DNA of 64,000 nt. Origin: Amia ocellicauda (lineage: Eukaryota; Chordata; Actinopteri; Amiiformes; Amiidae). Of the stretch, positions 13,054-26,400 are shown piece by piece (the stretch's first letter is position 1; each line of letters opens with the position of its first letter). A program made the translations under genes and the position numbers. The stretch spans positions 11,084,001 to 11,148,000 of the forward strand of contig NC_089858.1 in NCBI RefSeq assembly GCF_036373705.1. Direction: 5' to 3'. The notes under the pieces were generated by a model that saw only the letters and a program-made list of their open reading frames with translations, did no database searches and was not told the DNA's origin.

Positions 13054-15748
13054 TTTCCTTTGCATGTGTGCGTGTGTATGTGTGAGATTAGATACCTATT
13101 GAACAGGTCAAGCTGCAGGGCTCCTGGGAAGACAGTTTCCACCTGTACATGTCAGCTGCACTCAGCCTGATGTTCTTCTGCAGGAACCTTTGGTGATTCC
13201 TGTCAAGGGCAAACACACCGAACCGTCAGGGTGATTTTCTTTCAAAGTCTTGCTACTCAACTACTGTTCCTGGAACACGGCAGGTTTTATTGGTAACTTA
13301 AACTCTGCGATGGGGAAATATGTCGAAACAGCAGTACTTTAGATCAGTTAGGTCAATAATTGATTCGATGAACTCAGGTGGAATTAAAACCAGGGCTCCC
13401 GTCGGCTCTTTAGAACCAGAATTGAGTCTCCTTGCACTAGAGAATGTGCTCCTGGTTTTCTGATAGGAGTTATAAATGTTTGAATGTGTACATCTAGCAA
13501 GTAGCTGTGGGAAAAAAGTAGCACTTGCATATAATTTGATTTTATTGGCAGATTGATACACTCTGAAACCTGTCCTGTTATATGATTATACCACCATATT
13601 GCTCACCAGGAGAAACAAAGCATACTGGGCTTGTACAACTAAATGGCATAATCGCTGTACTTATGAAAGCAAGTCCTTCATATTCAAGTCAGGTTCATTT
13701 CAGAGTTGATACATAACTGCTGTTGTATTATTTAATAGGTGGTTTAATATCATCTTTCCTGATGGGGAACTATATGTATGTGTGAATATAGGTTACTGAC
13801 TAGGTCTGCTTCACAGGAGACTGCTTCATTGGAGATCATTCATCTAAACTCTCCACCCCGTCTTTCCTTGGAACTTTTGAATAAACAGAACATTTCTTGA
13901 TAGTATGTCATATTTCATTTGAACCCCACGGCAAAAAAATGATAAAAAATGTCTTATTAGACTTCATATTCTTTCGTTCCATTTTTTTGGGTCAGTCGGA
14001 AGTCACATTTATAATTTAAAAGTATGTTGTTGTTTTTTCATGACCATTCTTTCTACCAATGCAGGGTGAATTTAAATCAGTTTAATTGACATCCTGTTCC
14101 TCACAGCACAGTAAAGTGTTTTAATTTATTTCTTATTCAATTACTTGCGTCAGAGAAAAAAGATTTGCCTTTTTATTACTCAACTTTTTCACTTCCACAT
14201 TCTGAAGTTACAGCCGTATTGCTTTAAGCCCTTCCTGAATGTGCAATAAAAATGCATTGAAAGTGTGCTGTAGATATATATTTAAGGCCATTAGATCCAT
14301 TGATCGGGCCCCACTCTTCTTGAAAACGCACAGTAACATCAATACCCATGAATCAAACTGTGCAGTGAAATACATAGACAAAGTATGAATAAATGTACTC
14401 TATTCACTTTTTTATTTCTTTTTAATAGAAAACCTGTTCTCTGCCTTTTTTTCTGGATCTTTCCAACTTTCCCTCTTATATATATTTATTTATTTTCTTT
14501 TTAAATTGTGGTTTGTTTTATTTGCTCTGGCAGGACTGAGACAGGAGCACAGCTTTAAAACAATGCAGACAAGCCAAATGACGGCTCCGCAGCCCAATAT
14601 GAATTATAAATATAATGGAATGCAAACCGAGCAACCATCAGCTTGGCTTCTTCTCCTCTGCAGTCCTCGAATGTCTCACAGTCAGAGCCTGCAGCAAATT
14701 CCATTCCCTGAGCTGAGATATGCAGGGCTGGAACAAGGAGGTCTGCCCTGTCCCAGACTGCTCTCTGTCGTAAAAAACGTTGTCATGAAGAGCAGACAAA
14801 CCTTGCTCTGTGCTGCAACCCGGGCAAAAGAAAATAAATTATGAAAAAAAGAAAAGGAAGGTCCAACCAAAATCCCAGGCTGACCTAAGAGGCAGAATCT
14901 CCTTATGAATAGTATCTGGTTACATCTTTTGGGACTTTTTATTATGTTTTGGGTTATTTTTAAGTAAAGGAAATATATTTTCTTTATATAAATAACTAAA
15001 TACACAAACAAATGACACATTTTACTGCAACCATGTAATTATGGGCACATTTATTGATTTTAAACTCCATTCTTTGAGATTAAATGTCTTTGACCAGATG
15101 GATATATCTCAGCTCAGTTGGGGTTCAGGGGCATTATGTTTTACAAGAATGCTGTCAACACTGAAAATCCACTTGACTGCCACATCTTTATCTGTGCAAT
15201 GTGAAGAATCCCAGACCCAGTTGCCAGCAATTTCTGAGATATGACATCACAGCCAAGTTTGCCCCCTTTCTTTCTTGAAGACCATAAAAAGCAATGCATT
15301 TTATAATATATGCTCAATAAATTAATAACAATCTCCCTGCACCAATGACCTCTGTATGGCGCGGATGATTTCATCCCTTGCCCTGGGGAATTATGGGAAA
15401 GGTGGTTTCATAATTAGGAATACCACAGAGTCTGTCTTTAATTTAAAATTGGAAACGTATTTCGACATCTGATACAACTAATTCTGAATATAAAAGTGAT
15501 TTGCTAAATAACTTATTTTAACCATTTATTTTCTTGTTCACTGTTTATTCTAACTTTGTTTTCATAAAAAATATCATCCCCACCATAATTATAAATTTAT
15601 CAAAATAATAGAGATATACTTTTAAATACTCTGCCAAAATTGACCAAAACGCATAAAATCATAGTTTAGTTCAAAGGAAGGGCATGCATGTAAATGTCCA
15701 GATTAGTATCTAACATGTAACATGTAACAATAACTTTGCAATAGATTT

Positions 15749-15790
<42 letters not shown>

Positions 15791-18700
15791 CTGCTGGAAA
15801 GCTTAATTTTACAGGAGTGTTTTAAAATGGCCAGATGACATAGTAATGGTTCAGTGTCAGCCACAATGACCATTTTTTGAAAATATTATTTTACTGAAGT
15901 TGGCTCTGTTGTGTATTTCTGTTGGGACGGAATACCTCAGGTCTGTGAGTGGAGTACCTACTGTACACTAATTCTCTGGCAGGAAATTGAATCTAGGAAT
16001 TATAAAACAGACTTTTAACTTCACTGTTTTGGAACGCGAAACAAGAAGTCTCTGGGGACCTTGTGGTCCTTTCATTACCACAAAGTGCGTAATCCAATAT
16101 TGAAAAGAGCTGTGCATTAGTTTTTTTTTTTTTTTTCTGGGGGTTGGGGGGTGGGATTGGGGGGCTGTGTCTGGGTGTCTGTCAGCTCGTCCATGACGCA
16201 CTACGTTAATCACTTCTGCGGTGAAGCCCAAAGAGTCGGGAGTTTATTTTTTCCTGCTTTGTAGGATCTCACCTGCCAAAGTGGTCAAGCAACCGCAAAT
16301 CCCATGCCATGATTTTCTGTTTCTTTTTTTTTCCTTCTCAGTTAAATCCCATTTCAACTCAAAATCAGCAATAGCTCATGATTTAATCAACCAAACAGGA
16401 TTAAAATATCCATGTGAGATTTATATTGCTGGCCCGTGTATGCAGCATTTCAACGTCACATTGTGGTTTTAACATCCGTACCTCAATCTGAAAACTAAAA
16501 ACAGCCGTGGACCTGGACTTTTTTGTATGCACTTTTGAGGATGCAGATGATCCTAACAGAAAATGTCTGTCTGGAATTTTTTTTTGTTGTTGATGTTGTT
16601 GTTTTTAATACAGTTACAAGCGTGTGGGATTCCAGGGATTGAACTTTTGACAATCTTCTGAACAAATTTTTACATGATGTTGTTACATGACTCTAGGGTG
16701 TCTGTTAGTGATTTCAAACAAGATTGACCATTCTCACCCCTATAGATATTGCTTATCAGTAATTAATTATTGAAAATTAGACCTTTATACTATTGTTTCC
16801 TTACCTGAAGTGTACCGAGTCTTCCGTTTCCATGTTATGCTATAAAGGAGTTATTTCAGACAATCATTTGTGAAAGGCCAGTTCAGCAAGGTATGTAATA
16901 ATACTACGTCTGTGTTTTCTAGGCTTTTAACATATTTATTTACCACTCTATTGCTTTAGCCCTAAAATATTTGATTGTATATAAAGTTTTCTATAGGCAA
17001 ATTATTTGCTTATGCGCTGTGAGCCCGAAGCTTATAGTTTGGTGGTGGGGGTGGAAAATGTTTAAGTTTACCTGTTCTTGTGAGTCCGGTTGCCCATGGT
17101 TTGGCCAGGCAGGGTTGACCTATTGGAGAACAGCAGGCCTCCGGTATCGTTGCTGCGTCTTCCCATGCTCAGCTCCTGCAATGTCCCATTGAAGGTGTCC
17201 AGAGACGCATGCTCGAGACTGTCATAGTCCAGGTCCATTCGGCCAGCCTCTGATGAGTACATAGCTTCCCCCTTTGCGAAGAGCCGGTTCGTCGTCATGT
17301 TGACCACCAGTTCTTCGGAGCCCAGAGGGTCACCCAGCAGAACATTCCAGATGAGGTTCTCTGAGTCGGGCACCAGCTCTTCCGACGTGGATTTGGAGGC
17401 TTGGAAGATGTGGTCTCCCAGGCTGTTGGGTCTGCTGGTGTTCAGAGCTGCACGTGTGTTAGGAAAGGTTCTGTTAAATAACACGTGCAGTAGCTCAGAA
17501 TTTTAACTGACCGACCCAAGCATGAAGACTTATATATATATATACAGTGAGGGAAAAAAGTATTTGATCCCCTACTGATTTTGTACGTTTGCCCACTGAC
17601 AAAGAAATGATCAGTCTATAATTATAATGGTAGGTGTATTTTAACAGTGAGAGACAGAATAACAACAAAAAAATCCAGAAAAAACGCATTTCATAAAAGT
17701 TATAAATTGATTTGCATGTTAATGAGGGAAATAAGTATTTGATCCCCTATCAATCAGCAAGATTTCTGGCTCCCAGGTGTCTTTTATACAGGTAACGAGC
17801 TGAGATTAGGAGCACTCTCTTAAAGGGAGTGCTCCTAATCTCAGATCGTTACCTGTATAAAAGACACCTGTCCACAGAAGCAATCAATCAATCAGATTCC
17901 AAACTCCCAACCATGGCCAAGACCAAAGAGCTGTCCAAGGATGTCAGGGACAAGATTGTAGACCTACACAAGGCTGGAATGGGCTACAAGACCATCGCCA
18001 AGCAGCTTGGTGAGAAGGTGACAACAGTTACAGATTATTTGCAAATGGAAGAAACACAAAATAACTGTCAGTCTCCCTCGGTCTTGGGCTCCATGCAAGA
18101 TCTCACCTCGTGGAGTTTCAATGATCATGAGAACGGTGAGAAATCAGCCCAGAACTACACAGGAGGATCTTGTTAATGATCTCAAGGCAGCTGGGACCAT
18201 AGTCACCAAGAAAACAATTGGTAACACACTACGCTGTGACGGACTGAAATCCTGCAGCGCCTGCAAGGTCCCCCTGCTCAAGAAAGCACATGTACAGGCC
18301 CGTCTGAAGTTTGCCAATGAACATCTGAATATTCAGAGGAGAACTGGGTGAAAGTGTTGTGGTCAGATGAGACCAAAATCAAGCTCTTTGGCATCAACTC
18401 AACTCGCCGTGTTTGGAGGAGGAGGAATGACCCCAAGAACACCATCCCCACCGTCAAACATGGAGGTGGAAACATTATGCTTTGGGGGTGTTTTTCTGCT
18501 AAGGGGACAGGACAACTGCACCGCATCAAAGGGACGATGGACGGGGCCATGTACCGTCAAATCTTGGGTGAGAACCTCCTTCCCTCAGCCAGGGCATTGA
18601 AAATGGGTCGTGGATGGGTATTCCAGCATGACAATGACCCAAAACACACAGCCAAGGCAACAAAGGAGTGGCTCAAGAAGAAGCACATTAAGGTCCTGGA

Positions 18701-21700
18701 GTGGCCTAGCCAGTCTCCAGACCTTAATCCCATAGAAAATCTGTGGAGGGAGCTGAAGGTTCGAGTTGCCAAACGTCAGCCTCGAAACCTTAATGACTTG
18801 GAGAGGATCTGCAAAGAGGAGTGGGACAAAATCCCTCCTGAGATGTGTGCAAACCTGGTGGCCAACTACAAGAAACGTCTGACCTCTGTGATTGCCAACA
18901 AGGGTTTTGCCACCAAGTACTAAGTCGAAGGGGTCAAATACTTATTTCCCTCATTAACATGCAAATCAATTTATAACTTTTATGAAATGCGTTTTTCTGG
19001 ATTTTTTTGTTGTTATTCTGTCTCTCACTGTTAAAATACACCTACCATTAAAATTATAGACTGATCATTTCTTTGTCAGTGGGCAAACGTACAAAATCAG
19101 CAGGGGATCAAATACTTTTTTCCCTCACTGTATATATATATAAATGTGAAGCAGAGGTAATCAACAAATCTGTGTGACTGGAGTAATTCCTTAACCTGGG
19201 TTAACATATTGCTTTTTAGTCACTTCTGCCAAGTTCCTATGGTTCTCCTTTTGCAATACTGCGCTGTGATACTAAACTAGACACAAACGGAGCAATGGGA
19301 GCCTGTAATCACTATTTCAGAATATATTTCACTTGGCAACTGTCTCTCTTATATTTTCTATGTGACATCATATTGAAAGTGTTCTGTACTGTGTCACACT
19401 TTGGACATTCAAGCCCTATTTTAAAGTAATGTAAATTTAGGATGTCACTTTTCATTTTCTTTATTAACCGACATCAGCTAAATCTTTAGCAGTCTGTATT
19501 TGCTAATGCAATGCCTATACAAAAGGGTGTATAGTTGCAAGAAAGGGTTAAAGTCCTTCAGTGGGAAATGCTATGTAATAGTTTTGACAGTTGGGGGGTG
19601 GGTGTGGAGAATCTTATTTTCTTTTATAGACACCAATAAAATCAGGAGAGGATGTAAACTTCACATCTACAGGACTGCAGTGCAACTGGGGTGTTTCTCC
19701 ATTACAGAGAGCACTCTCTCCCGTACATAACTGCCACTCTGCTGGGGCCGAAACACACTCTCGGCCCATTACGGGGATGTGTTTGTGATCCATGGAATTA
19801 CAAACCAGAAAATGTAATTCCCCTGAATTTTTCATCTCCTGGCTCTTCTTTGTATGTGTCCCCATGAATAAATCATGGCTCCACAGGGGCAGCGAGTGGG
19901 CTTTTTAAAAAACAGAGTTCGGGCTTTCTCTTTTAACTTATATTTGTCTAGTGGACCGTTGCCAGATCCATCTCTCCCTTTTTCTGTCTTTTAAAAACAT
20001 CAGCCTTTCTCTCTGGGTTTTGGGAGTTCTGGAAGTGTCACGGTTCCAGCTCTGGGGCTGCGTAACACCCTGACCGGAGGGACTGTGTGGAGATTTCCTC
20101 TCACTGACAGACATTGAGAGAAGGAGGTGATGTAGACATCAAAATCAAGTGATCGTGTATATTCTGGCTTTTCTTTTTTTTTGTGGTGGTGGTGGGGGAT
20201 TGGATACAGGAATAACTGAGCTTGTGCAGTTTTTTTTTCAGCCATCATTGTTTCTTTCAGACTAAGAACTCATAATAAGAAGGTCCCAAGGCATTACAAT
20301 CAACTGACGTACATTTTAAAACCACATTTGAAACAGCTGGGCAATTGTATTCATGATTAAAAAAAAAATGTAATTACAAAAAGAGTAAAAAAAAGACCTT
20401 TAAACCTTTTTAAAAAAATGTTATATGTATATTTTCCCCCTAATTACATACAGACTTGGAGTGATATTTTGACAAATAACACATTCAGCCTTCAGTCAGC
20501 CTAATGCTATGAACTTCCCTAATGGAAAGTGTGTTTCCGATTAATCCTCCCTAATTATATTGAACACAAAGCTGTGTCATGTATTGCTTGGTTCTTTTGC
20601 TCCCGTCTGTTCTCTGTGTTTGCTCAGAGGGACGGATGACGTCTACCTGTGTAATGTGGTTTCATCTGGGCCCCTTGCTCGCAGTCGATGGTGGCCGTCT
20701 CCTCGTACACCTCATTGGTTTCCTGTCCCTTGCTCCCAATGGCAGTCCCTGTGTCAGACTCCTTCTCCAGCACCTGGTTTCCACTCTCTCCCTTCTCCTT
20801 TGCCCCTTTAGCATATGTGCTGCCATTGTGTGGGACCAAGCCATCAGTCTCCATAGAAACATGGCCCCTGCTCTTGCCTCCTGGGCCCCAGGTGTCTGTC
20901 CCAGGATAGAGGAGAGGCTGTGGGCCTGGAGAATGGGGATCCCGCAGCACTGTGTACTCATAGGTAATGTAGGGCGTCCTGCCATTCTGGTTCCACACCT
21001 GTGACCCGAGGGAGGGAAAAGGTTTCTAGCATTAAGAAACACGGCAAATGTCCTTTTCATGTCTTGTAAGTCTGTCACAACTAAACTACAGCATTACTGC
21101 TCCCTCCTAGGTCACAAGCAGCACCTGATTACCAAACAATCATTCATATTAATTCCTCTTGTCCCATTGTTTCACTGCTGTTGGAATCTGCAATAACACA
21201 CTAACCAACTACATCAGACTGACCTTTTTACTAGCCTGTGATGCTAACAATGTAAACAGCTCCCAGTGGAATATTTTATAATACAGTAAATGGAGTATCT
21301 AAAAATCTCCTTTAGCTCAGAGAAGTTCCACTATAGCTCTACAATTAAACCTTCTCTAGATGTCTCGTACGTTGTGTCCCACCTGCATTTGAACACAATT
21401 GCACAGGCTGTTTTGACAAGCTGGTGCAGAGACGGAGAGGAATTGAGTGAAATGGCCAAGACCTCAGTTACAACTGCAGAAGTACCAGAACATTGACAGC
21501 CTGATCGATAGGGCCCTTTGCAACTATGTACTCGATCCCAGTCTCGTAAACGTCCATTGGTCTTCGGTACTTGAAAATGGTCCCAGCAGCGTGGAAGTTC
21601 TGTGGGCTGTCCACCTTGTAGTCACCATTAAAGAAGAAGTTGCCAGCTTGGTCTGTGACTGCTGCAGACCGGAAAAACAAGATATAGCTCAACAACGAGA

Positions 21701-23383
21701 ACATGGCATAATACATTTAGCCTGATCAAGACTTTGAAGGAGCCATCCATTTCTTCTCAGTGTATTCAAGATGGTTGGTATTTCAAGGTGAATGTTTTGA
21801 ATGGACTAATTCACAGGTAAGTAAATGGTTTCATATTTTTTTGTTCAAATCCGATAAACCCTGATAATCACTCCTGTTATTATTTATGTATTTATTTATT
21901 TATTTATTTCTTAGCAGATGCCCTTGTCCAGGGTGACTTACATAATATAGGAGCAATACAATACAAGTGCAATTCAAGGCATAATACATTCTAGAAGTTA
22001 TAGATAGAAGTTCTTTCTATCTATATCATATTGTTAGTACTATTGTTCTTAGGCAACTATCAACAGTTAATAAAGACATTTAGATATCTAAAGACAATGT
22101 GTTAAGCATGTCTTAATCACATCAAAAACTTAACAGCAAATAGCCCTACTTATATGGTAAGATTTATTTTAATAAATATTATGCAACAGAGAGGAGTAAA
22201 ATATATTAAAACCATACATTCAATCTCTAAGCTGGATTTATGTGATTCTTAAATGAAAAATGCTTAAATAAAAGGTTTGCAGGATAATGCTTCTTTGGAT
22301 ATTCGCAATTGCCTACTATTACTAGAACAGGAGCGTACAGTATTACAAACCTATTTTAAGAGAAGGAATAATATTCTACCCAAGGGACAGATGCAGCAAT
22401 ATGAGATATTGCAGAATAACTGTCCTGGGGAATTAATGCATACAACAGAAGTGTCGAATTATTAAACTGGTTGCTAAATGGACCTCTTCCCTCAAACCCC
22501 ATAAGGGAAGAAACTTATACTTTCAATCTATTTTTATATATTGTGTCTATGAGTCACATAGTTTAATCTAATGTGATGTGTTATTGGTCCAGGGATTCCA
22601 AGTCTGTCATCAGTGTTTGACCTCTGGAATTCACATTAACCATCCTAGTGAACGTTTACTTCTGTTTAGCCTATTCTGCCTATGTAAGTATGCTTCTGTA
22701 TTTGGCTTATTGTGCTTAGCCTCTTCTGTGCCGGTAAGCCAACCAATGTATGAGAGAGCCACCCTTAAGTTAAATATTGCCAGATTTAAAATATCACACT
22801 GTTTCTTAATAAGATTCTCCCAATCCTCGCGATTCTACATGCATCAAATGAATCAAATGAAAGGCTGTTACACACTGAGAGAATAAGGCTGAAGCAAGTG
22901 AATGCAAGCATCTGGGGGGCTGGGAAAGTATAGGATAAAGCAACGTTTTATGCCACTAGCGGGGACCTGCGGTAGTTGTTCCATAGACTACAATGGGGGG
23001 CTATATCGTAAAGGCTCAATACATATGCCTTTGTTTCCGGGAGCTACAGGGGCGGCCCCCACTCGCCTCGATTGCATACATTTTTCTTCTACTAGGCGCT
23101 TTGATGCATGTAGAATCGCAAGGATTAGGTGTAAGATTTCTGTTTATTATACTGTTTGGATGATGCCAGTGATGTCTTCATTGGCATTTAATGTAATCGT
23201 CATGAATGCAAACACTTAATTAATTTTATTGTATTTATTTTCTTACAGTACTACTTCTCCCCATCCCCATGTACTACCATTTCCAAAACCTATAAAAGAC
23301 CATTGAAGCAAGCCAGGACCACGCAGTGATTGAAATGATAACTGGGTCTAGAGCTTTCTCTTCCTCTTGTCTGTGTGCATGGC

Positions 23384-23414
<31 letters not shown>

Positions 23415-26400
23415 CTGTGAGGGTTTGGGTGCCAGTCATCCTGTTTACAGACTGCAAAGATTGCAGGACAGATGAGAGTTAAGATTCAAATAACGGTAAA
23501 AAAAAACACTTCCAAGGGCAGGCGGACATCTCCTTGCGTGTCTGTGAGGGGGAAAGGTAAAGGTACAAGGGCGAGTCTGGCTCCTATTTTTAGAGATGGA
23601 AGTGTGTGCTGAACACCCACTGTTCTGCTACAGGAATGGGTGTGTGAGAGACGTGGCTGCCCCCCCACCCCCTCTCTGACACACAGTCATATCTGTGTGG
23701 AGCTGGGGGGACTGGCTTCCACTGTAAGCGAGCATAAAAAGGAAGTACCCACCCAAAATATCAGCAGACTTTTTCCTCTCTATGATCTGGATGTCCCAGG
23801 AGCCCTCTGGGATCTGAGTTATGAAGGAGTAACCTGAATCGGCAGAAACAAAAGCATTTTGATTTTATTTTTACTGCCCAGAGTCACAGGGTTTGTCATC
23901 CGCCTGATGACTTGTGTTTCTCATTGTCTTTCCTAAGCTGCAAAAGACTCATCGCCTGGTTTCATCTGTGAAGGCTTGCATCCTCTGTGGCAGCATAGGA
24001 ACTTGGCAATCAATAAGAAACCCTGAACTGCATTCAGAGTTTCAGGGGAAAATTCTCTGAGGTTGTGTTACTTCATGAAGACCCAATGAAGTCAGGCTAA
24101 AATATATCTGCTGACGCTAGCAACAAAGTGGTTTCTTGCTCATTTAATGTTTTTCAAGGTTCAGAATTATTAATACTTATTCTAAACTTAACATCATATA
24201 TGTGATGTGGTCCAGCATTACTGGCAGTAAGCTGCTGCTGAAATGTAATATAAAACATTTATTTATTTATTATGATGTCATTTCAACGTTATTTGTAGAC
24301 CAGATTTACAAATGGTTACTGTGGTGGCTGTATGGACACTGTGTACACTGTATTTCAAAAGTACCAAAATACTAATTTCCATGTGTCCATAGTTGTGTGT
24401 GTGTGTTGTACATTTCCACCTTATGTCTAAGCTCCTCTTTACAGTGCCTCCATTATGTATTTTTTGCACTTTGTATACATTGTCTTATCTTCAAACACAC
24501 AGGGCATTCTTCTCCCATGTAACATTAACAGACTTTAATATTGGCAAAGGTCTCCTTGGACCCCCTCTCTCATTTAATTACTGTTCTCCTGAAACCAAGT
24601 CCTAAAGACCTGACCTCAGAGCACCTTTGTATTCCTGTTATTCAGGCCCCCAATAAAAGATTGTTCTTTACCCAGATTGGAAGTCCCTCTCCGGAAGTTT
24701 CCAGTGACCCTGATACAGCTGCTGCCATTGCCCTGACACACTCCACACTTATCCAGGGTGTGAGGAGAAAACAGCACCCCGTCACACCCAATTGGCTGCA
24801 ACAAGAAACAGGTAAAACCAAGGTTTTAACTGTACTGTTACAAATGGATACCCTCAAATATATCAGGATGAACACTGTATTTCTATATAGCCAGGAACTG
24901 CTTATGTTTTGTTTGTTAATGGTCGCAGTAGGCATGTGCCCCATTTTGATAATGATATGGTGTAGTTTTGGAAAACATCATACATTTGTTTATCCTATTA
25001 TAACGCAGCACCAATGAGAAGCTGCTAGCTAAGTCAGTAACTTTGTTTGTCATATTGGATAAATAATGATGACCCAGTGTAATACCAACAGACACCCCAA
25101 ATTAAGTTCTAAGTAACGTTTTTAGTTTGCGTCGATCCAATGTTATTTTTCTGCATTGCTTACTTGCTTATCCATTAGAAAATGTTAACATACTATGGGC
25201 TAGACCAAATAAAAACGTTTACAATCTGTACCCTATGACAGTTAATTTATTGTTGGAAGCCACGTTCTACTATTTATAATTCAAAACTTGATAGTATACA
25301 ATTTGCATTTTGAGTCAAATTTTGTACTTAGTCTAGCTCTATGTCCCAAAATAACACATGTATTTTCAGATTAGTTTACAATGACTATATCTGACTATAT
25401 TTACTTCAAAAGATGTCTGACTAGTTAAATTTAATGCAACTCAATAAAGGGTGGATACAATACTGTTACCTGCACATAATAGAATATCAAGCCCCAACAT
25501 AACCTTTTTAAGTAATTACTAAGTAACTACTGTCACTTTAGAGTCTGTATTGACAGAGCATGATACAGCATCTTGTTCTGGACCTCAGTTTTAACTAACT
25601 CTCTCTGTGGGGGCATTTGGTTGCATTGTGGGATTTGGAAATTTTCCACTCTGTAACAGGTTTGAGAATTAAAGCTGAGCCTCATACTGTAGACAGCCTG
25701 GTATTATTAAAAACATTCCTTCACTGAGCTTTGTTTTCTTTTTCTTCAGTGTCTTCCCGCAATATTCACTGGGAATTCAATCTGTTATGATTCCTTTTAG
25801 ATGACAATGTATTTCAGCCATGCCTGAATATGCTTTAGATTTTTTAGGGGGGTGTGAAAAATATAAAATTGAGGGTTACCAAATGGCTCAATGACTTCTG
25901 GTAGAAGTGCAGATTGAGCCCTTCTGTTCAGAGGTCCCTGTCTCAAATGTGTTTCATGCCATTAGCCAACTGTCATTAGAAGTCTATGAGGGGTACAACT
26001 AGTTACGTACTTTAAGTTTGTTTGTTTTAGGTCCACAAGCCTTTTCTAAATTTTCTGTGCAACAGCCACCTTTCCATGACTATAAGAGATGCATTAGCCC
26101 TTAACTCTTTTATTTGTACAGAAGGCTCACAATAGGCAGAAATTCAGACATCCTCAGTGTATGTATTTTCGAAAGATGTGTGCTTATTGATGGACTGTTA
26201 TGCTGGTAAAAGGATTGGTTCCTCCAAATTAGAGGCATATAAAGCAAACAAATTGATGATTACGCATAAAATAAAAATAAATCAAATCATGTCAAGAAAT
26301 GGGTAAAAAAAAGTTTAAATTGGTGACAGTTCACCAACCTCACACCTGCCGTTGACGCAGACCCCTCTGTAGTCGCTGTACTTGCAGGATGTCCCATCGC

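Larger units (their letters stand above)
17545..19130 (+). mobile_element. Tc1-like element with about 200-bp inverted repeats (DD34E), broken
   Basis: A 1,586-bp element in an ADAMTSL2 intron, in the opposite orientation to the gene. Ends read CAGTGAGGGAAAAAAG with TA on each side. The terminal repeats are long (about 17,545-17,747 and 18,930-19,130), and the words AAGTATTTGAT and GGGAAATAAG near their inner ends recall the IR/DR layout of many fish Tc1 elements. A near-perfect palindrome (17,774-17,870) precedes the gene. The transposase is disrupted, so the copy is non-autonomous. Confidence 0.95.
21662..23752 (-). other. ADAMTSL2: ADAMTSL2 intron between coding exons 7 and 8
   Basis: About 2.1 kb. 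It holds a SINE/LINE-tail-like repeat (21,888-21,940), an element with 27-bp inverted repeats (about 22,817-23,130) and a (GT)n tract (23,384-23,412). No gene. Confidence 0.6.

Noticed and set aside
20560-21004. Several overlapping open frames on the plus strand
   Set aside because: They lie antisense to ADAMTSL2 coding exon 9, whose minus-strand frame is conserved; they are shadows.
23583-23594. MEF2-like word CTATTTTTAG in an ADAMTSL2 intron
   Set aside because: Single site without neighbouring E-boxes; expected by chance in AT-rich sequence.
24541-25017. 158-codon open frame on the plus strand
   Set aside because: Its left part is antisense to ADAMTSL2 coding exon 6 and the rest is unrecognisable.
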